Shown piece after piece: positions 13,404-20,088 of a stretch of DNA of 20,318 nt. Each line of letters opens with the position of its first letter. Position 1 is the first letter of the stretch. Source of the stretch: a virus; the IMG/VR virus record IMGVR_UViG_3300019776_000124, positions 1 to 20,318 of that record; one strand, written 5' to 3'. Below the pieces are notes generated by a model. It made no database searches. It was not told the DNA's origin and saw nothing but the letters and a program-made list of their open reading frames with translations. A program made the position numbers and the translations under genes.

Positions 13404-13452
13404 CTGATCTTGAGAAAGGGGGCGAGGGTGCCCGCCCCCTCAGAAAGATCAG
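13404..13452 (-). terminator. Nested hairpin between major capsid and adaptor genes
   Basis: Plus-strand arms: outer 8-bp repeat CTGATCTT (13404-13411) with AAGATCAG (13445-13452), inner 7-bp GGGGGCG (13418-13424) with CGCCCCC (13433-13439), loop of 8. The outer arm contains the capsid stop codon (13451-13449) and reaches the ribosome binding region of the adaptor gene. On the minus strand the inner stem is followed by TTTCTC, a poor U tract, so it is probably a partial terminator or an RNA stability/processing element setting lower expression after the capsid gene. Confidence 0.6.
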
Positions 13453-14591
13453 CCGATGAGGATGGCGATGTGCTCCGACTGGACGGCCTTGAAGCCCCAC
13501 GCCAGGTGCAGTTCCCAAGTCCGCTGGCCATATTGCGCGATGTCCAGCAGAAGGTAGGTCATGCCCATGCCATCCGTGATCAGCGTCTGCGAGATCGTCG
13601 GGTTGGCAGGGATGACCGGCGGGCGCATGACGCCCACAACGGATCCGCGCTCGAAGGCGAGGTTCGGCGTGTAGCTGCCGCCGATGGTGATCGCGTTGTT
13701 GTCCGGGATGGCAACGCGAAGGCCAGGGCGACCGATCACGATGTTGCCCGACGCCGCAGCAAGACCGGTGTTCACCACATACTTGTTGTTGCTGTCGGCA
13801 GCAAAGGTGATCACATCCCCTGCCTTGATGCCGGTGGTGTTAACGGTCATCGTGTCGATGGTCAGCGTGGTCTCCCGCAGAGCCTCGGCGCCGTTGATCA
13901 GCATGGAAGCACCAGCGCCAGCGGTGTGCTGGGTGATGCCTGCAGAGGTCCGCATTTCGAAGCCGTATTGACGACGGATCATGCCGGAACGGCGTTCCTC
14001 GTCGGTCCCGGCCTGCGATGCGTCCAGCACGACGCCGAGCTTCAGAAGGTTCGCTTCCGAAGTGCTGTCGCCAACGAACTGCATATCCGCCATCGGCGCG
14101 CCGTTGTCCCGCAGGATTTTCCGCACGTCGGCCAGCGGCGTCAGGGCGGAAGCGAACGGGTTGGTGCCAGCCGTGCCGGTCGCCCGCGATGCCCCGGTGT
14201 AGATCGCACTGACGCAATCGACCTCGGCTTCGTTGCGCAAGGTGCGCATCATCTGCCCGACCATCTGGCGAATCCATTCCGCCGAAGTCGCGCCGTTGTC
14301 CAGCGAGCGAAGCTGTTCGCCGGTCAGGTGGAAGGAAGTCTTGCGCGACTTGGTGATCTGCACCGAGACCTCGGAAGCGGTCGCATCCGATCCCGTGCTG
14401 GCCGTTGCGGCGGGGGTGAAGTCCGACGCCGAGCTGATCGGCGCGATGGGAACCTTCACGAGATCGCCGACCGCGACGCCCTTGCTGTCGAAGTTGGTGT
14501 TGATGGCGGAAACCGCGCCGAAGGGTTCGGCCGAGACTTCCTGGGCAACCGAAAAGAGGATCGGCTGCAATGCGGTGAGAGTGTTTGCCAT
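13449..14591 (-). CDS. Major capsid protein, P22 coat-like
   Basis: 380 residues. Clear features of the P22-type coat family: N-terminal ANTLTALQPILFSVAQEVSA, then VGDLVKVPIAPISSAS, 'VSVQITKSRKTSFHLTGEQL', RQMVGQMMRTLRNEAEVDCV, FVGDSTSEANLLKLG, an Ig-like/insertion region rich in Thr and Gly (NGAEALRETTLTIDTMTVNT, then AGDVITFAADSNN), and the C-terminal WELHLAWGFKAVQSEHIAIL. P22-type coats have the HK97 fold, carry an inserted domain and need a separate scaffold instead of a protease; the scaffold gene lies directly upstream and no protease gene is seen. The ATG at 14591 has AAGGAA 6 nt upstream. It builds the icosahedral shell. I am confident of the role and fairly confident of the P22 subtype. 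Confidence 0.9.
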   Translation of the reverse strand: MANTLTALQPILFSVAQEVSAEPFGAVSAINTNFDSKGVAVGDLVKVPIAPISSASDFTPAATASTGSDATASEVSVQITKSRKTSFHLTGEQLRSLDNGATSAEWIRQMVGQMMRTLRNEAEVDCVSAIYTGASRATGTAGTNPFASALTPLADVRKILRDNGAPMADMQFVGDSTSEANLLKLGVVLDASQAGTDEERRSGMIRRQYGFEMRTSAGITQHTAGAGASMLINGAEALRETTLTIDTMTVNTTGIKAGDVITFAADSNNKYVVNTGLAAASGNIVIGRPGLRVAIPDNNAITIGGSYTPNLAFERGSVVGVMRPPVIPANPTISQTLITDGMGMTYLLLDIAQYGQRTWELHLAWGFKAVQSEHIAILIG

Positions 14592-14611
14592 GAGGCGTTC
14601 CTTTTCAGTTT

Positions 14612-14630
14612 GCCCGCCTTATGGCCGGGC
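14612..14630. promoter_or_regulatory. Small hairpin before the major capsid gene
   Basis: In the gap between the scaffold stop and the capsid start, GCCCGCC (14612-14618) pairs with GGCCGGGC (14623-14630) with one bulged base, loop TTAT. It lies some 10 nt before the capsid ribosome binding site and could protect or process the abundant capsid mRNA. No U tract follows on the minus strand, so it is not a standard terminator. Confidence 0.35.
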
Positions 14631-14635
14631 GTGGG

Positions 14636-15307
14636 TTAAGCGACCACGACACCAGGGTTTTCGCGGAAGAACTTGGCTTTCGCTTCCGGTGTCATGGCCT
14701 CAAGATCGGCGGCAGCGATAGTCTTGCCGCTGCGGGACTTGTCCTGTCCGCGCGCATCGCCGCCCTTCGGTGGCGTCACGAAGTCCTTGCCCTCGCTTGC
14801 GGCCCACCCTTTCACGAAGTCGCCCAGCATCTTCGGTCCCATGCCGGTCTCGACATAGGCCGACCCGTCATCGCCAAGCTTCACCATGCCTGAAAGCATG
14901 GCCTGCGCGGCCTTGAGGAAAGTCGGGCTGGTGATCCCGGCGGCCTGCAGCGAACCGGCAAGAGCCTGGTCGCGGGTGACGCCAGTGTACTTCGTCTGCC
15001 ACTCGCCCGCCTTGGCATTTGCCGCCTCAAGCTGCTCTTGCAGCTGGGACAGCTTGGCCTGCGTCGCGGCGGTGTCTGGCGCGCCCTTCTGAAGTTCGGC
15101 GATCTGCGCCTTGAGGCTTGCGGCCTCTGTCTTCGCAGCATCCTTGTCCGCTTTGGTGCGGGAATAGGCGTTCTTCAGGCTGGCGACTTCGGGGTGGTCA
15201 TCCACGCCTTCGACCTGCAAGACGAACTTGCCATCGGCTTCGGCGTAGAAGGGTTTCACAGCGTCATCGACGCCTTCAAGCGTTTCGAGCAAGGCTTTGA
15301 GTGCCAT
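14636..15307 (-). CDS. Head scaffolding protein
   Basis: 223 residues from the ATG at 15307, which has AGGAG at 8 nt; a GTG two codons further up is too close to that box. The N-terminal part (ALLETLEGVDDAVKPFYAEA, GKFVLQVEGVDDHPEV) matches scaffold-type starts such as 'L..IPE/GVD .. FY .. dGkf.L.v.gv'. Residues 45-105 are a long coiled coil rich in Ala, Lys, Gln and Glu (ADKDAAKTEAASLKAQIAEL, then QAKLSQLQEQLEAANAKAGE). The C-terminus is less ordered and acidic/Gly-rich, ending in a short helical region (LEAMTPEAKAKFFRENPGV) that may contact the coat. It guides capsid assembly and leaves the finished head. Its place just before the capsid gene is standard. Confidence 0.88.
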   Translation of the reverse strand: MALKALLETLEGVDDAVKPFYAEADGKFVLQVEGVDDHPEVASLKNAYSRTKADKDAAKTEAASLKAQIAELQKGAPDTAATQAKLSQLQEQLEAANAKAGEWQTKYTGVTRDQALAGSLQAAGITSPTFLKAAQAMLSGMVKLGDDGSAYVETGMGPKMLGDFVKGWAASEGKDFVTPPKGGDARGQDKSRSGKTIAAADLEAMTPEAKAKFFRENPGVVVA

Positions 15308-15319
15308 CGGCACGGCTCC

Positions 15320-16684
15320 TTAGATTGTCACCCCATCGGGGTTGATTTGGGCGTCATTGCCCCCGTCCTGACCCTCGATCAGGGCGTATTCTTCGTCCGC
15401 GTCCCGTTCGCTGGAGGCGATCCCGCCCCGCTGAAGGTTCGCGTAGTAGGTTTCCCAAGCCATGCCGCCGCCCTGCCAGACGCGCATCAGCGCCTCGGCG
15501 TCGGCCGGGGTCATGGTCGTATCGAGCAGGTCTGTCGGCGGCGTGACGACAATGGCCGCCTCTGCCGCTTCACCGAGTCCCATCAGCATCGCCACGTTGC
15601 GCAGAGACCGTTCAAGCAGGGCGCATGAGTTCTGCGCGATGCTGGTCAGGGTGGCCAGCTCTGACGCGAACCGCATTTGCCGGGCAGTTCCGCTTTCGTC
15701 GGCCTGTGACGTTTCGACCAGCCGCGCGCCTGCGTGGATGGCCTGAATCCGCAGGTCTTCGATAGCTGCCTTGTGCGCCTCGATCCCAGAACATGTTGGG
15801 CTGACGTATTTCAGATCTGGCGCCAAGCCTTCCGCGCCTTGCATTTCATGGATGACGCCCGCGCCGACCATGGACGGCCCCTTGCCGTTGATGGCGACCA
15901 GCGTCTCCTGCCCGGACATGTAGAGCTGCCAACGGTAGTCCGCCGAAAGCTGGTAGATGCCCAGGGCGGCCCGCGCGACACCGATCAGCGGCGGGGCTTC
16001 GATCCTGGGCGATAGGTCACGGGCGCTGCCCACGGCAAATGGGATGCGGGGCAAGCGTGCGCCGCCGCGCCCGGTGATCTGGATTTCCTCGGCCACAAGC
16101 GCCGGGGCCTCAAATAGCAACTGCTCATACCCGCCGTCGCCCATGGTGAAAAGGCGATAGCGCTCCAGCTTCTCCCAGATGAATCCCTTGCGGATCATCG
16201 ACGTTTCGTCAGTAACCCACCAGTCCTTGTCCCAGTTGATGACCGCATCCCGCGCATAGCCCGCAAGGAACGGGTCGCCGCCATCCTTTGGCGCATCGGC
16301 TAGGACCGCATAGGCCCCGATGACCAGAAGTTCCCGCGTGATCCGGCGGTGGAAAGCCTCCAGTGGCAACCCCATACCGTCCGCGTCCTCCCAAAGGAAC
16401 TGCATGGCGTCTGGCATCTTGATCACGATCTCGCGGTCGTGAATGATGCCGATCATCGCGGCCACAGTCGGCGCCACGATCTCGGGGAACTGCGCCCGTA
16501 GGCGATAGGCGTCATACAGCGCGGTCTCAGTGGCCGGATTGTTCTTGAACCCGCCCGGCTTGGGCAGGTAGGCGTCGGCCCGTGCCTTGACCGCGCTTTC
16601 CCCGTCCATTGCATCGCGCATCAGCTGCCATTCGGCGCGGCGTTCGGCTGTCAGTGCCGGGTGAAGGGTGGCGATGGTGGTCAT
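15320..16684 (-). CDS. Portal protein, DUF4055 type
   Basis: 454 residues, normal for the DUF4055 family. The start pattern is 'RAEWQLMRDAMDGESAVKAR' followed by YLPKPGGFKNNP, YDAYRLRAQFPEIVAPTVAA and MIGIIHDREIVI, all typical of this portal family. The middle has stem/wing beta strands (DKDWWVTDETSMIRKGFIWE), and a helical clip region follows (IEDLRIQAIHAGARLVETSQ). The C-terminus is acidic. A dodecameric ring at one vertex is the DNA gate and the docking site for terminase and adaptor. The ATG at 16684 overlaps the terminase stop (ATGA). Order terminase, portal, scaffold, coat is classic. Confidence 0.9.
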   Translation of the reverse strand: MTTIATLHPALTAERRAEWQLMRDAMDGESAVKARADAYLPKPGGFKNNPATETALYDAYRLRAQFPEIVAPTVAAMIGIIHDREIVIKMPDAMQFLWEDADGMGLPLEAFHRRITRELLVIGAYAVLADAPKDGGDPFLAGYARDAVINWDKDWWVTDETSMIRKGFIWEKLERYRLFTMGDGGYEQLLFEAPALVAEEIQITGRGGARLPRIPFAVGSARDLSPRIEAPPLIGVARAALGIYQLSADYRWQLYMSGQETLVAINGKGPSMVGAGVIHEMQGAEGLAPDLKYVSPTCSGIEAHKAAIEDLRIQAIHAGARLVETSQADESGTARQMRFASELATLTSIAQNSCALLERSLRNVAMLMGLGEAAEAAIVVTPPTDLLDTTMTPADAEALMRVWQGGGMAWETYYANLQRGGIASSERDADEEYALIEGQDGGNDAQINPDGVTI

Positions 16685-18123
16685 ACGAGGCCACCCACAA
16701 CCCGCGTCAATGTCTGTGGCTGCGGCTTGACGAGATCGGAGAAGGCCCGCGTTGCCGCGTCCACCTGATCCTTAAACTTACCCATCGGGAATGTCTCCAG
16801 TTCGGCCAGAAAGTCCCGGTTCCAGTCACCCCGGATCAACAGGACGTTTCCGGCCTCTGCTTGCGCTGCCAGAGGCAGTGCCCGCGTTTCCTTGTCACCG
16901 CTCTCCGGCGATGCCCGATAGGCGTAACCCGCCAGCTGGCGGATCAGATATTGCACTTGCGCCTTGCCCGCCTGGCCCGGGTCCTGCGGCAATGAGCCCG
17001 TGACCGCTTGCCCGTCTTGACTTGCCGTGTTCACGATCAGCCGCTCGGCATCTGCCGCAGTGCCTTGAATGCGGCGGCTGTCCGCGATGTAGAACCGCCC
17101 GTCTGGGGCGCGTCCGATCTTTACTCCTGCTGTCCAAGCCGCGTTGTCGTTGGCCGTGGCTGCCAGATCCCAGCCGCGCACCCACTGGCATCCGACAGGC
17201 GCGGCGTCGACCACCTTGAACCAGTCTTGGCGGAACATGCCGCCACCACGCGGGGCAGGACGCTGTTGCAGCTGCCCGGCGCTGGCGTAGCTTCCCATCG
17301 TTCGCTCAAGGTCTGCAACCTGCGCCTCGCTGAACCTCTCAGGGAACAGCAACTCTCCGTCATGGGTGCGCGGATCGGTGAAGATCGGCGTCACGCAACG
17401 CCGGTCAGGTTCAAACCTCATCGGCAGGCACAGGTGGACGTAGGGAAGGCCACGGTCGAGGATGATGCCAGACGTATCGCGTTCATGCAGGCGCTGCATG
17501 ATGACCACAATGGCGGATCGGTCATTGTTGACCCGGCTGGGCAGGGCCTCGGTGAAAGTCAGTTCTGCGGCACGCAGCGCGGCTTCCGAGTTCGCGTCAT
17601 CCGCCGAAAGCGGGTCGTCTAGGATCACGCGGTCACCGCGCGAACCCGTCATGCTGGTGAAGGCCATCGCTTCACGAAAGCCGGTTGCCTCGTTCTCGAA
17701 CTTGGTCTTCGCGTTCTGGTCCGTCGTGAGGCCGGTCGGCCAGAGCGCCTGATACCACGGCGACTGGATCAGGCGGCGGCATTTCATGCTGTCCCGCACC
17801 GCGAGGTCTTGCTTGTGGGCCGTTCCAAGGAAGCGAGACTGCGGCTTGTTGCGCGGCCCCCATTCCCAGGCTGGCCATATTACGCCGGTCAATAGCGACT
17901 TCATTGTGCCTGGCGGCACGTTCATGAGCAGCCGGTTGATTTGCCCTTCCGTAACGGCTTCAAGATGGGCGCAGATCGCGTCCAGCGCCCAACCCCACTT
18001 GAGCGGCGTGGCGGGCTCCAGAACGTGCCATGCGCGCTTGGCGAAGTCCGCCAAGGACCGTCGGCACAGTTCCCGCTCCAGCGCGAGAAAGTCAGCCCTC
18101 GTGAGGTTCAGCGGTTTCGTCAC
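16681..18123 (-). CDS. terL: Terminase large subunit
   Basis: 480 residues from a GTG at 18123; the start overlaps the small subunit by 32 bases. ATPase motifs are visible: Walker A-like VPPGTMKS (residues 69-76), Walker B VILDD (166-170) and a coupling stretch VIMQRLHERD (207-216). The RNase H-like nuclease half shows GWDLA with Asp319, PQDPG with Asp381 and KDQVDA near 451-456 with Asp452 and Asp455, in the order expected for the three metal sites. It cuts concatemeric phage DNA and pumps it into the procapsid through the portal. No motif is missing and the length is normal. There is no ribosome binding site of high quality, so translation is probably coupled to the small subunit. Confidence 0.96.
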   Translation of the reverse strand: MTKPLNLTRADFLALERELCRRSLADFAKRAWHVLEPATPLKWGWALDAICAHLEAVTEGQINRLLMNVPPGTMKSLLTGVIWPAWEWGPRNKPQSRFLGTAHKQDLAVRDSMKCRRLIQSPWYQALWPTGLTTDQNAKTKFENEATGFREAMAFTSMTGSRGDRVILDDPLSADDANSEAALRAAELTFTEALPSRVNNDRSAIVVIMQRLHERDTSGIILDRGLPYVHLCLPMRFEPDRRCVTPIFTDPRTHDGELLFPERFSEAQVADLERTMGSYASAGQLQQRPAPRGGGMFRQDWFKVVDAAPVGCQWVRGWDLAATANDNAAWTAGVKIGRAPDGRFYIADSRRIQGTAADAERLIVNTASQDGQAVTGSLPQDPGQAGKAQVQYLIRQLAGYAYRASPESGDKETRALPLAAQAEAGNVLLIRGDWNRDFLAELETFPMGKFKDQVDAATRAFSDLVKPQPQTLTRVVGGLV

Positions 18124-18430
18124 TCACCGCCCCCATGATTTCGCGCAGAGCCTCGGTGCTGATCCTGCCTGCGTCGATGGTGGCAATCGGGCCGCCTGCC
18201 GGGCCGGAATGGTGCAGCGACTGGAACGGTCTGCCAAAGCCCCGGTCGAGGATCGAGTTCGCCGCGCTCACACGGGCCGCATCACTCTCGCCCTTTGCCA
18301 TGATCTCGGCCAGCACTGCCAAAGCTTGTTCGGCATGTTCCTTGGCCATTTCCGCAAGTTCACGCTTGGCTTTGCTCACGGCGCCAGGCTTGCGGCCAGC
18401 GCCAGGGCGCTTCCCACCGACCTGACCCAT
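18092..18430 (-). CDS. terS: Terminase small subunit
   Basis: 112 residues. The N-terminus GGKRPGAGRKPG followed by a Lys/Arg-rich helix (SKAKRELAEMAKEHAEQALA) is the familiar beginning of many terminase small subunits, a DNA-recognition region. The centre, AARVSAANSILDRGFGRPFQ, resembles the conserved helix pair of this family. The C-terminus is short and acidic. It overlaps the large subunit gene. It should recognise the pac or cos site and start packaging. It is small for the family, and the ATG at 18430 has only a weak GGGAA-like box about 8 nt upstream. Confidence 0.85.
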   Translation of the reverse strand: MGQVGGKRPGAGRKPGAVSKAKRELAEMAKEHAEQALAVLAEIMAKGESDAARVSAANSILDRGFGRPFQSLHHSGPAGGPIATIDAGRISTEALREIMGAVSDETAEPHEG

Positions 18431-18459
18431 GTCTGATTCCCGTGATTGTTTAGGAACGC

Positions 18460-18490
18460 AAAAAGCGGCCTGCCTTTGGGCAAACCGCTT
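18460..18490 (-). terminator. Rho-independent terminator in the leader before the terminase genes
   Basis: On the minus strand AAGCGG (18490-18485) pairs with CCGCTT (18468-18463). Inside lies a second stem, TGCC (18482-18479) with GGCA (18474-18471). The stem is followed by TTTTT (18464-18460, partly shared with the stem). On the plus strand no T run follows. It would end transcripts coming from the genes to the right, or a short leader RNA from the candidate promoter just upstream, 30 bp before the small terminase start. Confidence 0.75.
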
Positions 18491-18501
18491 CGATTATCGT
18501 C

Positions 18502-18529
18502 AGCCTACCCACTTATCGGCGGTTGTCAA
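18502..18529 (-). promoter_or_regulatory. Candidate late promoter before the terminase genes
   Basis: The minus strand has a perfect TTGACA (18529-18524), a 16-nt spacer and TAGGCT (18507-18502), which keeps the important T-A and final T of a -10 box. It overlaps the last codons of the 206-residue gene. Predicted transcription starts near 18495, so RNA would reach the hairpin at 18490-18460 at once. Only half of the -10 consensus matches, so this is a candidate and not a proven site. Confidence 0.45.
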
Positions 18530-19133
18530 GCATCAACCGCAACGCCTGCACAGCAACGCTTCCTGTCGTGGTCGGCGCGCGGTCCCTCCACAAGGCCCCG
18601 TCCCCGATGAAGCCGTCCAGCGCGCCGCTGATGGCCCATCGGTGGTTCGGGGTGGGCAGGGCCTTGATCTTGGCCCACCACAGATGCCAGGCCCGTCTGG
18701 CGGCCTCTACGCGCTGCTCATGGGTGCGCAGGTCCACCCGCAGCGACTGGTCCGTCTCCATCGGCTCGGGCAGCATGGGGATTGCCGCGCCTTGCGGGTC
18801 GCCGGTCTGGCCGATGATGAGCAGGCGGTAGTTGCGATGGGCGGCTGACAGCGTGGCCCATGCGTCGGAGAGGGTGGCGCGATCCTCGCCCTTGGCGATG
18901 TGGCGGATACATAGCCCCATGTCGGTTCCGCATATGGGCTGGCGGGCGTCCTGCGGGTCTGTGATGCCCGTGCGGCGCTGGCGGGCGAGTGTGACGGTCT
19001 GCATGGCATCCTCGGGTTGGTTGGTGTGGCGGCGGTCGCGGCCCGCCGGGCGCTGGGGGATGGCTTCACCGCCGGGCAGGGTGATCTTGGCGCGCTTGAC
19101 GCGGCGGCGTTTGCGTTCGGCTTTGGATGTCAA
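18513..19133 (-). CDS. Conserved phage protein upstream of terminase; possible late regulator
   Basis: 206 residues. The N-terminus is very basic (SKAERKRRRVKRAKITLPGG); Cys68 and Cys75 with His78 occur close together (ICGTDMGLCIRH); then come helices with YRLLIIGQTGDPQGAAI, METDQSLRVDLRT and a Trp-rich helix (RRAWHLWWAKIKAL). I recall related unnamed proteins in phages of Rhodobacteraceae, always near the terminase. The TTG at 19133 has AGGAG 8 nt upstream and overlaps the methyltransferase stop; an ATG at 19004 with GAGG is an alternative. Size and place, directly before a promoter and terminator, resemble lambda Q (207 residues), so a late antiterminator role is proposed as inference. No fold is recognised. 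Confidence 0.7.
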   Translation of the reverse strand: MTSKAERKRRRVKRAKITLPGGEAIPQRPAGRDRRHTNQPEDAMQTVTLARQRRTGITDPQDARQPICGTDMGLCIRHIAKGEDRATLSDAWATLSAAHRNYRLLIIGQTGDPQGAAIPMLPEPMETDQSLRVDLRTHEQRVEAARRAWHLWWAKIKALPTPNHRWAISGALDGFIGDGALWRDRAPTTTGSVAVQALRLMLDNRR

Positions 19134-19762
19134 AACAGCTTCTCCTGCGTGGGTTGCGGCGGGGGCGGGGTGATCAGCAGGTCCGGCTGGCGCGCGGCCT
19201 CGTCCACCCGCTTGCAGGCTATGGCGAAGTAATCCGGGTCCAGTTCGATCCCGATGCCTTGACGGCCCATGCGCTGGCAGGCGACCAGGGTGGTGCCGCT
19301 GCCCATGAAGGGATCAAGGACAGCGCCCTTTGTTCGCTTCACTAGACGCCGCATAAGTTTGATCGGCTTCTGTGTCGGATGGGGGTGGTATTCGTCGCCG
19401 TTAATCACCGCGTTCATTTCGCAGTTGATTACGGAGTTGCGGAATACCCCGCAGTATGTGCCGCCGCAGACTTCAAAGATGCTTTCATACGGCTCAGTAT
19501 CGCCAACGCACACATTGCACTTCGACCAGATATGGTGCGCCGTGTACTTTAGAGGAAATGCTTGATTTGCCTGCCAGAACCAAAAGCCGTGCAATTCAGA
19601 GAGGCCCAGCGTTTGCACGTCAACATATTTCCAGGCGTAGTCGGTTCGATCATAAGGCGGGTCCGTCACGACGGCATCCACCTTGCCCAGCAGCGGCATG
19701 ACCTGCAGGCAATCGCCCAAAATCAGCCGTTGCCCGCCGATCCGTTCTTCCTTGAGGATCAT
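19130..19762 (-). CDS. DNA methyltransferase (beta order, DPPY type, probable N6-adenine)
   Basis: 210 residues from the ATG at 19762, which overlaps the upstream stop (ATGA). Motif IV DPPY is at residues 34-37, a HPTQKP block at 128-133, and motif I DPFMGSGTT at 150-158, followed by GIGIELDPDYFAIA. Motif IV before motif I is the beta order; DPPY favours adenine-N6 methylation, although N4-cytosine enzymes can have similar motifs. Residues 79-115 hold five Cys (82, 85, 99, 104, 114), an odd feature. No restriction enzyme gene is near, so it is an orphan phage enzyme, possibly protecting phage DNA. The target-side part has clearly lower GC than its neighbours. Confidence 0.92.
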   Translation of the reverse strand: MILKEERIGGQRLILGDCLQVMPLLGKVDAVVTDPPYDRTDYAWKYVDVQTLGLSELHGFWFWQANQAFPLKYTAHHIWSKCNVCVGDTEPYESIFEVCGGTYCGVFRNSVINCEMNAVINGDEYHPHPTQKPIKLMRRLVKRTKGAVLDPFMGSGTTLVACQRMGRQGIGIELDPDYFAIACKRVDEAARQPDLLITPPPPQPTQEKLF

Positions 19763-20088
19763 CCCCGCACCTCCCCCTGTATCGCTTCCACGATTGCGCC
19801 GATGGGCGATGCCGGGGCGTCTTGGCCTTCCTCGCCCCACAGGACGGGAACGCGGCCCAGCGACTTCGCCAGATCGGCGGGCGTGATGCCGTGCTGCAGG
19901 GCCAGGCTGATGACCACGCAGGCGTCGGCCAGTGCTGCGGCCATGTCGCCGCCCTTGGCGGTGTCGGCGAAGACTTCGGCGGGCCGCCACGTCGCGGGGT
20001 CAAGCCCGATGGTCACGGTGAAGGCGTGGCCGTTCCATTCGACGGCGCGGGTGATGTTGCTGCGGCGCTGGGGAAGGGGGGTTCTCAT
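19759..20088 (-). CDS. Stand-alone TSCPD-domain protein
   Basis: 109 residues from the ATG at 20088, chosen because GGAGG lies 7 nt upstream; the open frame goes 9 codons further without a site. The protein is almost exactly one TSCPD domain: VEWNGHAFTVTIGLDP, then RPAEVFADTAKGGDMAAALA, VISLALQHGITPADLAKSLG and the closing SPIGAIVEAI. This domain is best known from the end of class II ribonucleotide reductases, where it contains Cys residues; here the Cys pair is absent and only one Cys is seen. Separate small TSCPD proteins are known in alphaproteobacteria and phages. A link to nucleotide metabolism is possible but the domain's role outside reductase is not established. Confidence 0.82.
   Translation of the reverse strand: MRTPLPQRRSNITRAVEWNGHAFTVTIGLDPATWRPAEVFADTAKGGDMAAALADACVVISLALQHGITPADLAKSLGRVPVLWGEEGQDAPASPIGAIVEAIQGEVRG

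Noticed and set aside
13394-13531. An earlier start for the adaptor gene at 13531
   Set aside because: The extra residues are Ser/Pro/Arg-rich antisense-like sequence within the capsid gene; the ATG at 13393 begins the known family pattern and has its own AGAGG box.
13368-14639. A plus-strand open frame of more than 400 codons opposite the major capsid gene
   Set aside because: It is the mirror of a strongly recognisable capsid gene in GC-rich DNA; it has low-complexity Arg/Gly/Val-rich content, no family features and no ribosome binding site.
19763-19990. A long N-terminal extension of the methyltransferase
   Set aside because: It is Arg/Gly/His-rich and overlaps the TSCPD gene; the ATG at 19762 begins the normal methyltransferase start with an ATGA overlap.
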